Positions 43,798 to 57,012 of a DNA stretch of 64,000 bases are shown piece after piece. The stretch's first letter is position 1. The number at the start of each line of letters is the position of its first letter. The position numbers and the translations under genes are program-made. The notes beneath the pieces were generated by a model. It did no database searches and was not told where the DNA came from. It saw only the letters and a list, made by a program, of their open reading frames with translations. Where the stretch lies: the NCBI GenBank assembly GCA_034440575.1, contig JAOTOL010001655.1, positions 1,116,001-1,180,000 of the forward strand, in the 5' to 3' direction. The DNA is from Imbricaverruca yamaguchii (Eukaryota > Arthropoda > Thecostraca > Neoverrucidae).

Positions 43798-44929
43798 CAG
43801 TGATGCAGCTAAGCCGACACGGGACCGGCGGAGATCGACCGTTCGACGATTGGACGGATTTCCCCTTCATCACGTCTGAGAAACGCCAGTATCACGTTCA
43901 TAAACGTGATATGTCGAAACACAAAGGAATGAGAACCGCTTGTAGCGTTAGTCAATCGAAGCCTTCGTGCCATTCCTATGACGTCATCACCTACTGATGT
44001 GCCCATGACGTCATATTTTAAATTGAAAAGCAAGCATGAGTGGCGAGAGCGAGTGGTCACTTCTACAGAATCACGTTCGCAAACATCGTATTCCGATTTG
44101 AAAATCCAGAAAATCCCGAAACACCTTAAAAAACAAATATACTCAGTTGTCTACCAACATTAAATTAAGTCATGAGTGATTGAAGAAAAATTTTGCTCCA
44201 AATGAAGCTGTTTCGGGGGGCGTAGTTCCTTATCAGGCGATGTTACTCCTGGATGCACTAGTGAATACATGGTTGTTACAAAGATGACTAAGCATCACGT
44301 GAAAGCCGAGTCTAAAACCCACTGGTCCTGAACAGATTTCTTAGTCGGTCCTTCGGTTCTAGCATTTGCCACCTCTCGTGTCTACCTAAGTAGGTTAGTA
44401 ACTTCCTCTTGCCACACAATGCCACACGTTCCCTTGATTTCACGAATCAATGGCAACGTTGAATGTGAAACATGCCTTGATGTAGCTCGAAGTTGACCTT
44501 CATTTTGCGATTTTCCATTGAGAGCACATTGGACTTCAAATACACGTTTTCGTTTGCCTTGCGAAAGCCGCATGCACTGCGCTTGTTTCGACACGACAGC
44601 GCAGTATATTGCGATACCTGTGAGAGGCTTGGCTTTTCATAATTGTTTCAGACGAGTGATAGAGTTGTTTTAAATTCAGTGCGCAAACGTCAACCTAAAT
44701 TTTCAACATAATTTCGGTCACCCGTGCATTTTGTTCCCTGTTTTTTTCTCCTTCAAACTTGTTATTTTTTTTCAGTGCATTAAAACGTTGGTTTGTACGA
44801 AAATAATATTTTAAAAAAAATGTTTTTCGGCGCTACTCAAGTGAGACACTGCCTGAAGTTTCTCAATGGGCGAATCGGCCTTGCTTACCAGAACAACCAG
44901 ACGACGAAGCTCTGCCGCAGAACCAAACT
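43798..44929. other. unique DNA with two CRE palindromes
   Basis: Balanced to AT-rich DNA. Exact TGACGTCA words lie at 43979-43986 and 44006-44013, 27 bp apart. The short frames present show no recognised domain. Confidence 0.45.
43979..44013. promoter_or_regulatory. pair of CRE-like TGACGTCA palindromes
   Basis: Two exact 8-bp CRE palindromes spaced 27 bp start to start, in contexts ATGACGTCATCA and ATGACGTCATAT. CREB/ATF bZIP factors bind this word; function here is inferred only. Confidence 0.4.
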
Positions 44930-45105
44930 ACTGGACCGAGGAGCTCAGACCGCTGGATTGAGCCATCCAAACCACTGGACTGAGCCACCCAGTTCACTAG
45001 ACTGGGCCACACAGACCGCTGGACTCAGCACCCAGCCCGGCAAGCTAAGCTATTCAGACCAGTATACCAAGCTATCCAGACCAGTAATCTAAGCTATCCA
45101 GTAGC
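44930..45105. repeat. ~25-bp degenerate minisatellite
   Basis: About seven units marked by CCACTGGACTGAGCCA on the left and CTAAGCTATCCAGACCAGTA on the right; the two halves form separate subfamilies. Confidence 0.8.
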
Positions 45106-47029
45106 ACTCGGTTCGCATGATGAGTGAGACATTCGGCCACTTTGCGCTGCGTTATGTGCACCCGCAGCACGATACTGTTGCTAATTTACCACTCAGCTCA
45201 CATGCGCCAAGCATGACGATTCACTTCGCGTGTTATGCATGTGTCTACTGGTGGGTGTTGTGGTACCTGGATGCACGCGGTGGAGTGCACTGAGTTGGAA
45301 GTTTGAGATGCTATCAAAATCATCCGCACAAGTATGCTATTACCCTGGAGTAGTAGATATTTAGCATTGCACAGCAATGTGTGAAGCGTTTTGATGCAAT
45401 GAGAAGCAGCTTATGCCACTGTCCTTTCAACCGAATTGCATGGCCAAAAATGTATTCCTTTCTCTACTGAAACCTGTAAGTGTACCTCATAACCTACAGT
45501 ACTCATACAGGATGTCGCTTTACTAGCTGAAGTGCAGTTTGGTCTCACTCTGCAACCTCGCTCGTGTAGGAGTACGGCGACAACTAGTCTAACAATCATG
45601 TATCCAGGGAACTGATTCCAAAGGTGTTCCAGTCGGGGACGGACCTGGCCGTGTTCTACAGTCAACGAGTTTGGATTGACGATGGTGAGCAGAGCAAAAA
45701 AAACTGAACGATTCATGTCAGTCACCCGTTCTTCAAATATAACTATGTGAGAAAGTCTCAATGACGCGTGATTTCAGAGGTGCCGAAGGCACAGGAGGTG
45801 TTTGACTGAATTATATCGACACTAATCCAGAACAAAATATGCAGGACATTAATGAGCAATAGGCTCCACTTGACACATTACAACTTATTTATTGAATCGT
45901 CAGTGGATTCCCCAATAACAGACGATTGGTGACGATTGGTCTGTGATCGGTTCCCCAGTCGCAGACGAAAGCGACCCGCATAGTATTGCGCGGGTAATCG
46001 GAAGCCACGAGGACGCAGCCGACGTGCATTTTCCTCGTTGGTGGTGTGGCTCCAACGAAAAGAATACTCGCCGATGGTAGCCAGATTGACTCGAGCACGC
46101 TTCAGGACCGGCGCCGGACCACCCACGCCTACCGCAGACACAACAGTTCCAGCAGCCCTCAGCACCGCTGACGAGCTTCACTCGGCCGGGCGCCCCCCCC
46201 CCCTCCCCCGCTCGTGCAGGTGGAGCCGCGACCAGTCCGAGGAACACCTGCGCAGTCAGAACGTCCGGGACCCGCATGTCAAACGCCACACGGGTGCCGG
46301 CTCCGAGCAAGGGCCCGGCGGCGTTGAAGCGCCGCCCGCGACCTGCACCTGGCGTGCGACCTCTGGCGGACCCGACCGCCGTCGGATCCGCCCTCGCGCC
46401 GAACCGGATCCAGTGCCGAGTGCATTCTGGATGCAGGGTTGGGGTCGGGTCTATGCTGGACGTTGTGGCGTAGCCATGTTTGCTTTTCGGTCGCAGGACC
46501 GAAAGTGAGCCCCGTCCTTTGGATGCCCACGTCTCTCGAACGAAATGTTTCATCCGACGAAATGCCTACACTTAGGGATAATTGTGTTGAGCTCAGCAGC
46601 TTCCCTGAGCGTGCTGTGGATACACGACCAGCTCTTGTGTGGGCGTGGATATGGTGTATGGGTGCATGCGTAAACGTAAGTAAATGTGAAGTCACTCCCC
46701 TGGTGCCTTCGGCAATTCTACACATTTATTTTTGGAAGGAAAGCAACTCTCATTCGTGCCTTTGTTTTTTACTCAGCATTCAGCGAATCCCGTTGCATTG
46801 CCATTGGACACACTATACAAAATTATCATTTATCATATAATATCACTAATATATATCCATTGGACCGAATAACCTATAAAGTTATGGCATAAAAAACAAC
46901 TGGATTCCACCCAGGCCATTTTAAAATCCTCGATATATTTATCGTGTTTTTCTTTATTCCTTATTCTTTTTTCAACATGCTTTATGTCAATGCTGTGTAT
47001 TTTCAGGCACGGTTCGTTGGAAGGGCTCG
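45106..47029. other. unique DNA
   Basis: Includes minus-strand frames at 45411-45761 (116 codons) and 45900-46553 (217 codons, over GC-rich DNA). I recognise no domain in either. A C-run lies near 46195-46206. Confidence 0.4.
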
Positions 47030-47240
47030 GAATGCCCCCAAAACTGCTGGGGTGCCCCTACAGACTGCAGAGATTCCCTACAATTCCTGAGATGCCTCTC
47101 TGTCGACTGTAGGGATTCCCATATAATGACTGTGGCGCCACTCTACAGACTGCACGGGCACCCAACAATGTCTGGGGTGACACATTGCTTACCTTGGGGG
47201 TGCCCCTACAACGGCTGTGGTGCTGCTAAAATCCAGAGGG
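47030..47240. repeat. ~33-bp degenerate repeat
   Basis: Six or so diverged units share GGGGTGCCCCTACA, GACTGCAG/GACTGTAG and GGGATTCCC words. Confidence 0.65.
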
Positions 47241-47451
47241 GCATTTCCCCTAACCTCTCTTCCCCGCGCACTGCGTCACTGGCTGAATGTGTCCTAAGTT
47301 TAATACCAGGCCGCCTACAAGTCTGGTGGAAACAACGAGGTTGGCGGTGAACAAACCGTCGGATACTCTGTGCCCTGACGAGTTTGATGCGGATACGTTA
47401 GCAGATCCAACACCGCCATAGGATCGGCCACCGTCGGTACCGGTGGTCCAG

Positions 47452-48660
47452 CATTGCTACAGCCCCAGACACCGTCACAGCCCCAGACACCACCACATCC
47501 CCAGACACCGCCACAGCCCCAGACACTGCCACAGCCCCAGACAGCGCCACATCCTCAGACACCGCCACAGCCCCAGACACCCCCACAGCCCCAGACACCG
47601 CCACAGCCTCAGACACCGCCACATCCCCAGACACCGCCACAGCCCCAGACACCGCCACATCCCCAGACACCGCCACATCCCCAGACACCGCCACAGCCCC
47701 AGACACCGCCACAGCCCCAGACACCGCCACAGCCCCAGACACCGCCACATCCCCAGACACCGCCACAGCCCCAGACACCGCCACATCCCCAGACACCGCC
47801 ACAGCCCCAGACACCCCCACATCCCCAGACACCACCACATCCCCAGACACATCCCAGACACCGCCACAGCCCCAGACACCGCCACAGCCCCAGACACCGC
47901 CACATCCCCAGCACCCCACATCCCCAGACACCGCCACATCCCCAGACACCGCCACAGCCCCAGACACCGCCACAGCCCCAGACACCGCCACAGCCCCAGA
48001 CACCACCACAACCCCAGACACCGCCACATCCTCAGCCCAGACACCACCACATCCCCAGACACCGCCACAGCCCCAGACACCACCACATCCCCAGACACCG
48101 CCACACCCCAGACACCGCCACACCCCAGACACCGCCACAGCCCCAGACACCACAGCCCCAGACACCACCACATCCCCAGACACCGCCACATCCCCAGACA
48201 CCGCCACATCCCCAGACACCGCCACATCCCCAGACACCGCCACAGCCCCAGACACCGCCACAGCCCCAGACACCGCCACATCCCCAGACACCGCCACATC
48301 CCCAGACACCGCCACAGCCCCAGACACCGCCACAGCCCCAGACACCGCCACAGCCCCAGACACCGCCACAGCCCCAGACACCGCCACATCCACAGACAGC
48401 GCCACATCCCCAGACACCGCCACAGCCCCAGACACCGCCACATCCCCAGACACCGCCACATCCCCAGACACCGCCATCCCCAGACACCGCCACAGCCCCA
48501 GACACCGCCACATCCACAGACAGCGCCACATCCCCAGACACCGCCACAGCCCAAGACACCGCCACATCCCCAGACACCCCCACATCCCCAGACACGGTCA
48601 CATCCCCAGACACCGCCACATCCCCAGACACCGTCACAGCCCCAGACACCGCCACAACGC
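47452..48660. repeat. 18-bp minisatellite (CCCCAGACACCGCCACAG), ~67 copies
   Basis: The longest array in the window. The unit CCCCAGACACCGCCACAG alternates with a CCACAT ending, in varied order, with a few short indels. The period is a multiple of three and the unit has no stop in most phases, so frames of 395-495 codons are open in at least two phases on each strand (Q-T-P-P-Q-P, R-H-R-H-S-P, and C-L-G-L-W-R / V-S-G-A-V-A on the other strand). Protein coding is not supported. Confidence 0.97.
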
Positions 48661-49539
48661 CAGGCCGCTTGGCCACAGGTCCGGGTCACAGCTCCAGCGG
48701 CGACCCGGCCGGGAGGGGCAGACAGAGCGGCGGAGCCGAGTCCCTTGGCAGTCGCGTCACGTCTTCACATCCATCAAATTGGCATGCTGCAGAGGGTGGG
48801 CTGCCGGCGCCCGGCTAAAAACAGAGAAACCAACCAAAACGAGAAAATCAATATGGAATTATCAGGCGGGCGGCGACACTGCACGGCGTGGTCGACCACC
48901 AGCTCGCCGGCCAACCAGCGTGGTAATTAAGCCACGCCGAGCGTCATCAGTGTCAAGAATTCGACAGGTCGATACGCCGTTGGCAGATGGAAATGACTCG
49001 AGGCGGTGGTCAATACACGCTGGACGGGCGGCCCTGCCGCACTCTGGTCACGCCGCGCCTTCCGGGTGTGCCTCCGCACACCCGGAATCGCCTCCAAGTG
49101 TCGCGAGTACACAGCGGGTGGGCAGGCCTGAAGTGAGACAGCTGGGCGCCTGCGAAAGGTGTCGTTTGGCATCGCCAGGACTTCAGCACTTGGATCAAAA
49201 TCCGTCTCGATGTGGTGTACCGCGAGTGAAGCGAGTCCGGTGGCTAGATGTTCGTTCTGTTCGTGTGAACATTATCAGAGCAGATGAATTGTGATTGTGG
49301 CGTCGGTCTGCCCATTGATGATGGATGCTTCCTTTGTCACCAGGAACACATGGAATTCATTTCATATCGTTTCGTCCTTCTCGTTCTTGTGATTCGGATG
49401 TCTGTTTTCTGCGACAAATCCTAGTTTCTGTCCGAAAATATGCAGTCATGACCAAGGTTCCCTTGACAAATTGCTCACAGTGTGTCATTGTGCGTTGGTG
49501 TCGATAGGATATCCTTCCTTCCGCATCTTTCATGTTAGC
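48661..49539. other. unique DNA
   Basis: GC-rich to about 49230, balanced afterwards. No recognised gene. Confidence 0.4.
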
Positions 49540-49960
49540 TTCCGCTGCTTTCAGCAGGGCAGAAGTCATCCCACTGTTTCCCATTGTTTCCAGCAGGAAA
49601 GATCGTGTATCGCTGTTTCCAGCAGTACGGATAATGTCCCTGTTTCCAGCAGGCACGTGTGATCCCACTGCTTCCAGCAAGACAGATTGTATCTCTCTGT
49701 TCCTAAAGGGCCCCATGATACCGTGTTGTTTTCAGCATGGCAAGTGCCATGACAACACTGCCAACCAGCAGAGCATGTGGTACATCACTGCTTCAACCAG
49801 CAGGGTATGTGGCACAGCGCTATTTCTAGTTGAGCATTTGCCATGGCACTGCTTCCGACCAACAGGGTATGTCCCACAGCGCTGTTTCCGGCAGGCGTGT
49901 GCCACAGCGCTTTCTCCAGCAGGACAGCCGACACAGCGCTGTTTCCGACAGGATATGTCG
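49540..49960. repeat. ~33-bp degenerate minisatellite
   Basis: About 12 strongly diverged units built around TTTCCAGCAGG, followed by words such as ACAGCGCTG and GTATGTGGCACAGC. It is an old array. Confidence 0.8.
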
Positions 49961-51830
49961 GGCGGGCGACGTGCTCTCTCTCCGGCTCGCCGTACGGAAC
50001 ATGATCAAAGCGCACAGTATGCAGCGACTCGTCGGCGCCAGGCGGACGTGGGGTGGGCCGCGCCCGCTCAACATCGACAGCCACTATTTCTCCGAAGCCC
50101 CGGCCTCGACGTTAGACGGATGCTTCAGAGACCCGGGTCAGTGTCGCGCGACGCGTCTCCCTCACGCGTGATCCCTGTCCGTGTCGACCTGAGCTGCGAA
50201 TACAGTCAGATCGAAATGGGGAGTTGCGTGTAGTTGGTTGTACGCTCCGTTCACTTGTACGTTGTACTTTCGCTGACTTTTCGTTCGCGTTCAAAGTCTT
50301 TTCAACAGACTTTGAATGCGATCTTACCGATCGAATAATGTTGAAATATACTACTAGCCAGCACAGCTAATACGAAATCAAGCATTGCCATATATTCAGA
50401 GAGTCCTTACTTGGCGCAAATTTATATCAACCGTAGCTGAATAGTTTTTCCCATGAGCTCCAATATAGTGTGGAGATCGGCTCAAGTAAAACTCAAGTAT
50501 CCAGTCATCCCAATAGTTGTGACCAAGATAAATAGCCCGGCCCAGAGATCGGTCAGCGATGGACAACGACCAGTTCCTATGCTTCACACATTCAAACAGC
50601 TTTATCTGTTGGAATATCATCTGTCACAAGTGACAATTCGTCCCTATTCTCCGCTGGTCTGATGTGTGATGATGATTAACAATGCATACGGTATTCAAAT
50701 TATTCCATTGGTGACACGAAGGCAGGCGTAACCGCATTTGTCCAGGCTTGTGTCTAACAAATGAAGATCATGTTCGTTGGCAATGTGAAATAGAAACATA
50801 ATGAGTGGCTCATATTGCAGCATTAACTCATGCTATTCAGCCAACTTTACATGACATGAATATTTGCAAGATTCGCTACGAACATAGTTAGATAGCGGTC
50901 TCGATAGCGATCAACAGGTGTCATAACACCACGTTCGCCAGGAAGAGATCAACGGCGGCATCAAACACACTAATCTACCAGTCAGGCGCAACAGCCACAG
51001 CACTGAGCCGTCGTGCAATTGAGTAGGGAGCCATAAATTGCAGGTGATTGGCTTTTGCACATCACCTTCAGGTTAGTGTTGAACTCCCACACGACATGAG
51101 CCTCGTTCTGCTCCTCTCCGGCTATCGCGAATGGTGCTGCTATTTACGTTCATCGGAAGTCCTAGCACCATCGAGCAGTGGGTGTGGGAAGCTGTATCAG
51201 CATGTCTGTGACGAAGCGTACCAAGCGTTATAGCAAACATCTCGGTGCTAATATCTAAGCCAGATGTCATATGGATCGATTAGAAAATACTGATCCAATA
51301 TTTGTGAAAACGTAGATATGCTGTTACACCTCGGTATTTCGTCGGCAGCACACTGGCGTTCCTGATTTCCATGGCAATCCTGGGCTGTGCTTCCGTTTAA
51401 AAAAAATCCCTCCAGATTTCATTTGTCCACATTCAAAGTTGCGACAAAGAATACATAGATGCCCATAGGAACAATGCATGCTCTGTGAACAGTGAAATGT
51501 CTGCAACAGGCTTAAGCAAAGGGAAACATTGTAAACGTTAAAACTCCTGTAGGGCCACATGGTGTAAATGTTCTGAGCACATATATTTTTCAGCATCGTG
51601 ACAGATCATTGAAGGTTCAGTATTAGGACTTTGTGCTTGTTCAAGAACAACTTACCTGTTATAGAAAAAAGATGGCACTTGCTCAAGGTCTCCCAGAACA
51701 CAGCATCCGAAATGGCTTTCCCAAAATTAATGTCTAGCTCAAGGCCTACGTTAAAGTTTCGTTGCTGTTTTCCCGGGATTGAGAACTTAGAGCTCAGATT
51801 GTCGGAAGGTCCTTCGATATCCGTGATGGA
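49961..51830. other. unique DNA
   Basis: Balanced to AT-rich DNA free of tandem arrays. A 74-codon minus-strand frame at 50396-50620 and similar short frames show no recognised domain. Confidence 0.45.
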
Positions 51831-51832
51831 TT

Positions 51833-51887
51833 GATAAGTAATAAGCGGTGATAAGTGATAAGTGAAAAAAAGATAAGCGGTGATAAG
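51833..51887. promoter_or_regulatory. cluster of five GATAAG words
   Basis: GATAAG starts at 51833, 51850, 51857, 51872 and 51882 on the plus strand. It matches the WGATAR site of GATA factors, but the cluster may simply be a small GTGATAA repeat. Confidence 0.4.
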
Positions 51888-52916
51888 TTTGTCGAAGGAA
51901 TATTTTGGTTTCTAAATGTATCGACTTGATCCAGAAACATGGCTGGCCAAGCTATATATACGTAGTGTATTTCCTATGAAGTTGGCGTTATAGCACTCAT
52001 GTTACATTAAGTTAGCCAATGACACTTTTGCAATGAAATGCTAAGTGTAAAAGTTGAAAGAATTTCACGATCAAGGCTTAATTTCAGCGAAACAATGTGT
52101 TAGCTGAAATTCGACGAACCCACGCAGTAGGCACATTGTTTGGCTGCGGAAGCATTCTGTTACTGGAGCAACATTGAACCAGTCCAAGCTGCAACACTTT
52201 CATCGAGAAGTCATGGACTGCTGATTAAAGGCTTTGGAGTATTGTTGCACTCTGCGACGATTTGGGAAAGTGATCTTATGGTGCTACACATTTATTGACT
52301 TAGAAGTGAAATAGCTCATAACAGAGTATAATGCTTCATTCACATCAGTAAGCCACCAACAGATGAATGCTTTGTCAGTAATATCTTCAGCGATGTTAAG
52401 ATACTTCTGGGCCGCCAAGACGGCACTAGTCCAAGGAATTTCATGATACAACTACCAAAGTTACGCGTGAATGGGAGAATGACCTGAGCTACTTTTCTAC
52501 TTCCGCTCATTATACCAGCGTTAATAATGACGGGACCATTGTTGGAAACCCGTCACGCACACACCATGATATCGACATAGTTAGGTAAAACGGCTTCGGT
52601 CACAAGAACGCACTGGGACCTTTCAGAACCCAAACGTCAATCTGTGGGCTTCTACACAGAGGTTGGTATCAAGAAATTGCTACGTACGTTTCCGCACACA
52701 CTGACAACCTGGCGAACCTAATGCTTATGCCGCAGACTTTTGAAATATCAAGTTGAAGTAGACATTTGGGCAGGCACATTGTTGTGCATCTAACCCAGCC
52801 GGATATCCTCAGACTACCATATTACAATAATCTTTCAAAACTCTTTGGTGAAGCTGGTACTAACTCAAAGCTATGTCCAGCTTAACCCCCGCCGTCTTTC
52901 CGGTTAATCCTCCCAC
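51888..52916. other. unique DNA
   Basis: No gene, array or mobile element recognised. With 49961-51830 it makes up the longest array-free part of the window. Confidence 0.4.
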
Positions 52917-53525
52917 CCCGTCTCGGGGGGGGGGGGGGGGGTGCGGTTGAAGACCCCCTAAAATCCAAACTAAGCATCGCACGGAAAACGAAAGAGGTGT
53001 CATCGGAAAGTGCTCGACGAGTAGGGTCCGGGTCCAGCCTCCAAAGCAACTTCCCCCCAAAGGTGACGTCACCAGGGGGCTAGATTTTCACGACTTTTCA
53101 CGACTTACATTATGTTTTTGTGTCTGGGGAGTTCATTTTGGGGGATATATGAGAAAAACAAAATTTATTTGGAATGAGAAAAGGACAACGAAATCGACCA
53201 GGGCTATAATTTTGTTGCCCCCCCCTAAATTTAGTTTTCTTTAAAATTTCAAAATTTTGAGTTTTCAAGTTCTTTAATTTTCCTTTTCCAATGGGTAGAG
53301 CAGGCCGAGAAACGTTGTTCGAAGTCAACTTTCCTTAACAAAAAATGCTTACTTTAGCCAGAATCCTGTATTTGAACTGCAATTTGGCAAATACGCAAAA
53401 TTTATATGTAGTCAAAAATGAAAAAAAAAAGAAAAATTCAACTCGTACGTTTTGTTGCATCCGTAAAGATAAGCAAACGCTGAAAGTTTCATTAAAATAT
53501 CTGTATCCGTTAAGGCGTGACGATT
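52917..53525. other. G-run and AT-rich, possibly repetitive DNA
   Basis: A G-run of about 17 bp lies at 52924-52940, preceded by CCCGTCTC. GCGGTTGAAGACCCCC after it resembles GCGGTTGAAGAAGGCCCCCC near 53780, so a diverged repeat may flank the SINE remnant. Bases 53064-53071 are an exact TGACGTCA. No gene. Confidence 0.4.
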
Positions 53526-53630
53526 AGGGGCGGGGAGGCGGGGTTAAGGGGTCGGGCTATGGGTACCAAAGGTCCCGGTTTGGTTGAACATTGGCGCCAT
53601 TCCAATGTGATGTTCTTGACCAATAAAAAC
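53526..53630 (+). mobile_element. degenerate SINE copy related to 21.1 kb
   Basis: It aligns with the head of the 21123-21307 element: GTCGGGCTATGGGTACC followed by AAAGGTCCCGGTTTG and TTGGCGCCATTCC. The B-box region is damaged and the body is shortened. It ends near GACCAATAAAAAC. No target duplication was found. Confidence 0.75.
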
Positions 53631-54406
53631 TACGTGGTTGACCTATTGCTTGAGACTCGTTGACCCGTGACCTGAAAAAATTTTGAATCAGCATTTAAAA
53701 TTGATGTGGGAAAAGGTAAGCCAAATTTGGGCGCGCTGCCTCGCGCCGTTCGTCCGCTATCCGCGAAAGACCTGAAGGGGGCGGTTGAAGAAGGCCCCCC
53801 GAGACGGGACGGGCTAACTGCAACCAATGTGATTGAACGGTGAAAACATTGCACTAATGCTGATGAAATAAATCAAATAAATATGGGTTATCTTCTTCAA
53901 AACCTGGGAATTATGAAATGTATTCCACATCACATGAATTGAATGCTGGAGAACCAGTTAAACAATGCAGATCTACCTTGAGAGTGATTGCTTATATGCA
54001 TTAATCTGAAGACATCATACTTAATTCCACCATGAAGGGTACTTCTTATTGCATTGTTGGAATGCTCAACGTATCTTTCGTTGCAAATAAGGTAGCACAT
54101 ATTTATATTGTTATGGGAAGGACGGGCATATTTCGTGAGGCTGCTCTTGAGGATGAATTACCGTGGATTTCGTTTTAAGCCCGCGTGGGACTGTGAAGAT
54201 GAACCAAGAAGGATATGGTCCAATGCGGATGTTAAAAATTCGTAGTCTATAAAGGTAGAGAGAGCGCTGTTGCTGATCACATGTTTACAGTACGTGGTCA
54301 GTGATATGAAGTAGGATCACCAAGCAGCTGACGGGGTACGGTGGGTACGTGGGACAGCGACCAGCAGCAGCACAGGGCCAGCGACGGTCTGAGGATGGCG
54401 GCCGGC
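53631..54406. other. unique DNA
   Basis: No recognised gene. Confidence 0.4.
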
Positions 54407-55257
54407 TCCAGGAGCGCTAGTGGTCAGCTCCCAGCCGGGCCGCGACCGTCTGGGGCCCAGAAGTGCTGGTCCCAGCCGGCCGGCGACCGTCTGGGGAGGG
54501 GTCCGGCACCAGAAGCGCTGGTAGTCAGCTCCCAGCAGGGCCGCGACCGTCTTGGGAGGGGGGTCCGGCTCCAGAAGCGCTGGTAGTCAGCTCCCAGCAG
54601 GGCCGGCCACCGTCTGTGGGAGGGGGGTGCCGGCTCCAGAAGCGCTGGTAGTCAGCTCCCAGCAGGGCCGGCCGACCGTCTGTGGGAGGGGGGCCGGCTC
54701 AGGAGCGCTGGTAGTAGCTCCCAGCCGGGCCGGCGACCGTCTGTGGGGGGAGGGTGCCGCTCCAGAAGCGCTGATAGTCGCCCCAGCCTCTGTGGGGGGG
54801 GGTGCCGGCTCCAGAAGCGCTGATGTCGCTCCGCCGCCGCGACCGTCTGGGGGCCCTAAGTGCTGGTGTCGCCCAGCCGGGCCGCGACTGTCTGGGGGGT
54901 CCCCCCGAAGCGCTGGTAGTCAGCTCCCAGCCGGGCCGACTGTCTGGGGGCGGCCGACTCCAAGTGCTGGTAGTCAGCTCCCAGCAGGGCGGCGACCGTC
55001 TGGAGGGGGTCCCGGCAACAGAAGTGCTGATAGTCAGCTCCCAGCAGGGCCGCCGACCGTCTGGGGAGCGGCCGACTCCAGAAGTGCTGGTGGTCAGCTC
55101 CCAGCCGGGCCGGTGACTCTCTGGAGGGGGTACCCGGCACCAGAAGCGCTGGTAGTCAGCTCCCAGCAGGGCCGACCGTCTGTGGGAGGGGAGGGTGACC
55201 GGCTCCAGAAGCGCTGACGGCCAGCTCCCAGCCGGGCCGGCGACTGTCTGGAGGCCG
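54407..55257. repeat. ~65-bp minisatellite
   Basis: About 13 units sharing CTCCAGAAGCGCTGGTAGTC, AGCTCCCAGCAGGGCC and GACCGTCTGGGG, with a variable G-run after GGGG. Unit length varies mainly through the G-run. A few units are truncated (about 54780-54900). Confidence 0.94.
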
Positions 55258-57012
55258 CCGCAGGGCCGACCGCAGCGGCCGCCGCCGCGGCCGGTCGGCC
55301 CGATCGCTCCGCCGCCCTATCGCGGCGCGGATCGGATTTTTTCCACGTCCAGGAAAAACTATGGCTGACTGGTCGTCGCGCCGAGCAGATAAAAACCGGT
55401 GTTGGCAGCTGTCCGTGCGGCAGGCCAGGGCGTCCTGAACGGACCCAGAGCGCCGCTCAGGCAGGTCACGGCTGGGCCCCGGCTGGACTCCCAATGGACC
55501 GCGCACTCATCCCAAGGAATGGGCGTCCTGAGCGGGCCCAGAATGGGGCTCGAGGATGTCGCGGCCGGCCCCCGGGTAGGTTCCCAACGCACCGCACGGC
55601 AGTCGCAAGAAATGAGCGCTGATGGTGCTAAAATGAACAACTTTGAGTCCATATCGATGGCAATTTTTACGATATGCTGGACGTTATTCTGAAATTGCAT
55701 GCGAATATAAATTACAGTGTAGTGAAAGTATCTCACAACTATTTCAAGCATACTGTTTGAACTAAGCAGGCCGGTGGCCAATGACACTCATTGAATTTAA
55801 ATTAGTACTATTCATGCATATTTGCGGAAAGGTTTAGTCATCAGGCTAAGGTTACCACTGGAGCCAAACGATTCCAATGTACTCCCATGGTAAGGCCTAA
55901 CTGGGAGTCTGGTGAGCGTCGAGCTCTGAAACAAGTCGCGCTCACGCAACATTATCTGGGTGCAGAACAGCCACTACGTGGAAGTACCCCAATACCTGAC
56001 TGATCGAATGGATTTCCAGCCAGCCAGAGCGGACCTCGAGCGACCCCCAGCGGGGCCACAGGCCACCATCACCGCACGCCGGCAGACATTAGTTCTGGGG
56101 TCGTCCGCCGGCGCGAGGAGACGACCGCCTGCGGTCGGCGGCCAGTCCACGCGTCACGCCCATCTCCCCTCGCCTCGCCCCAGTTCTGCCGCCGCAGTGT
56201 CCACGGCACAGGTGCGGCAGCGGCCGGCGACGAGCCGTCAGAGGCCGCAGAGGACCATGAACGGGGGCGGATGACCGCCCGGCCGGCCGCGCAGCCGGAC
56301 GGCGTTCGACTGCACTGTGAAGTTGGCCTCACGACGTGCGGGGGTTCCACAGATATGCGCGTCGCGGTCGGCCGATACCGGATTCGGTCGTAAATCACGG
56401 CCGGCGCAGCTCGCGCGCGCGAGTCGCCGCGCCGTCAACTCGACATCGGTTTTCAATTAATAGCGCGCGCCGCGGAGCCGACGACTGGCCGCAGCGGTGC
56501 CAGGGGCGGAGGCGCCGCCTCCGGAGGCGACTGGCGGCCGGCGCCCGCGGAGTGGTCGGGCGACGGCGCGGCGCGCGCCGCCACGCGCCGCGCGCCGCGC
56601 GCCCGCCACCAACGCCGCGCCGGCCGGAGAGGCAATTAATCCGGTGACGCAAAAAGACGTGCCGGCCGACCGGCGGTCGTACGTGAAGGATGGTGCCGGC
56701 CGCCGCCCGGCCGCCTCGGGCGCCGCCCGCTGGAAAGTCGGCCGCCGCCCGGCCGGACAAAGCGGCGATTTTGCACAATCGCGAGTGCGCCGGCCGCCGA
56801 CGGTGGCGGCGGCGAGTTATGGCGAGTTGAGAGGGCGCGCCGCCGTCTGCAGTGGCACGGCCGCCCGAGGACAGGCGGCTGAGAGGCTGGCGGCGGCGGC
56901 GGCGCCAGGTGGCTGGCTGCCGCCCGCGCCGCCTCATCTCCGCCGCGCACGCCGCGCCGAGACGTGGCTGCAGCCGGCTCCAGCGGCCGGCCGGCCCCAG
57001 GCCAGAACTAGC
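55258..57012. other. unique DNA with a long CpG-rich block
   Basis: CpG- and CGGCC-dense at 55260-55330 and 56340-57000, balanced elsewhere. Frames of 100-290 codons in the GC block lie in many phases on both strands and show no recognised domain. Confidence 0.4.

Noticed and set aside
45900..46553. 217-codon minus-strand frame as a gene
   Set aside because: It crosses GC-rich DNA with competing frames on the other strand and shows no recognisable domain, so it was kept only as a note.
47443..48930. Proline/histidine-rich proteins of up to 495 residues
   Set aside because: Pure product of the 18-bp array; neighbouring phases and the other strand are open as well, and there is no conserved flank.
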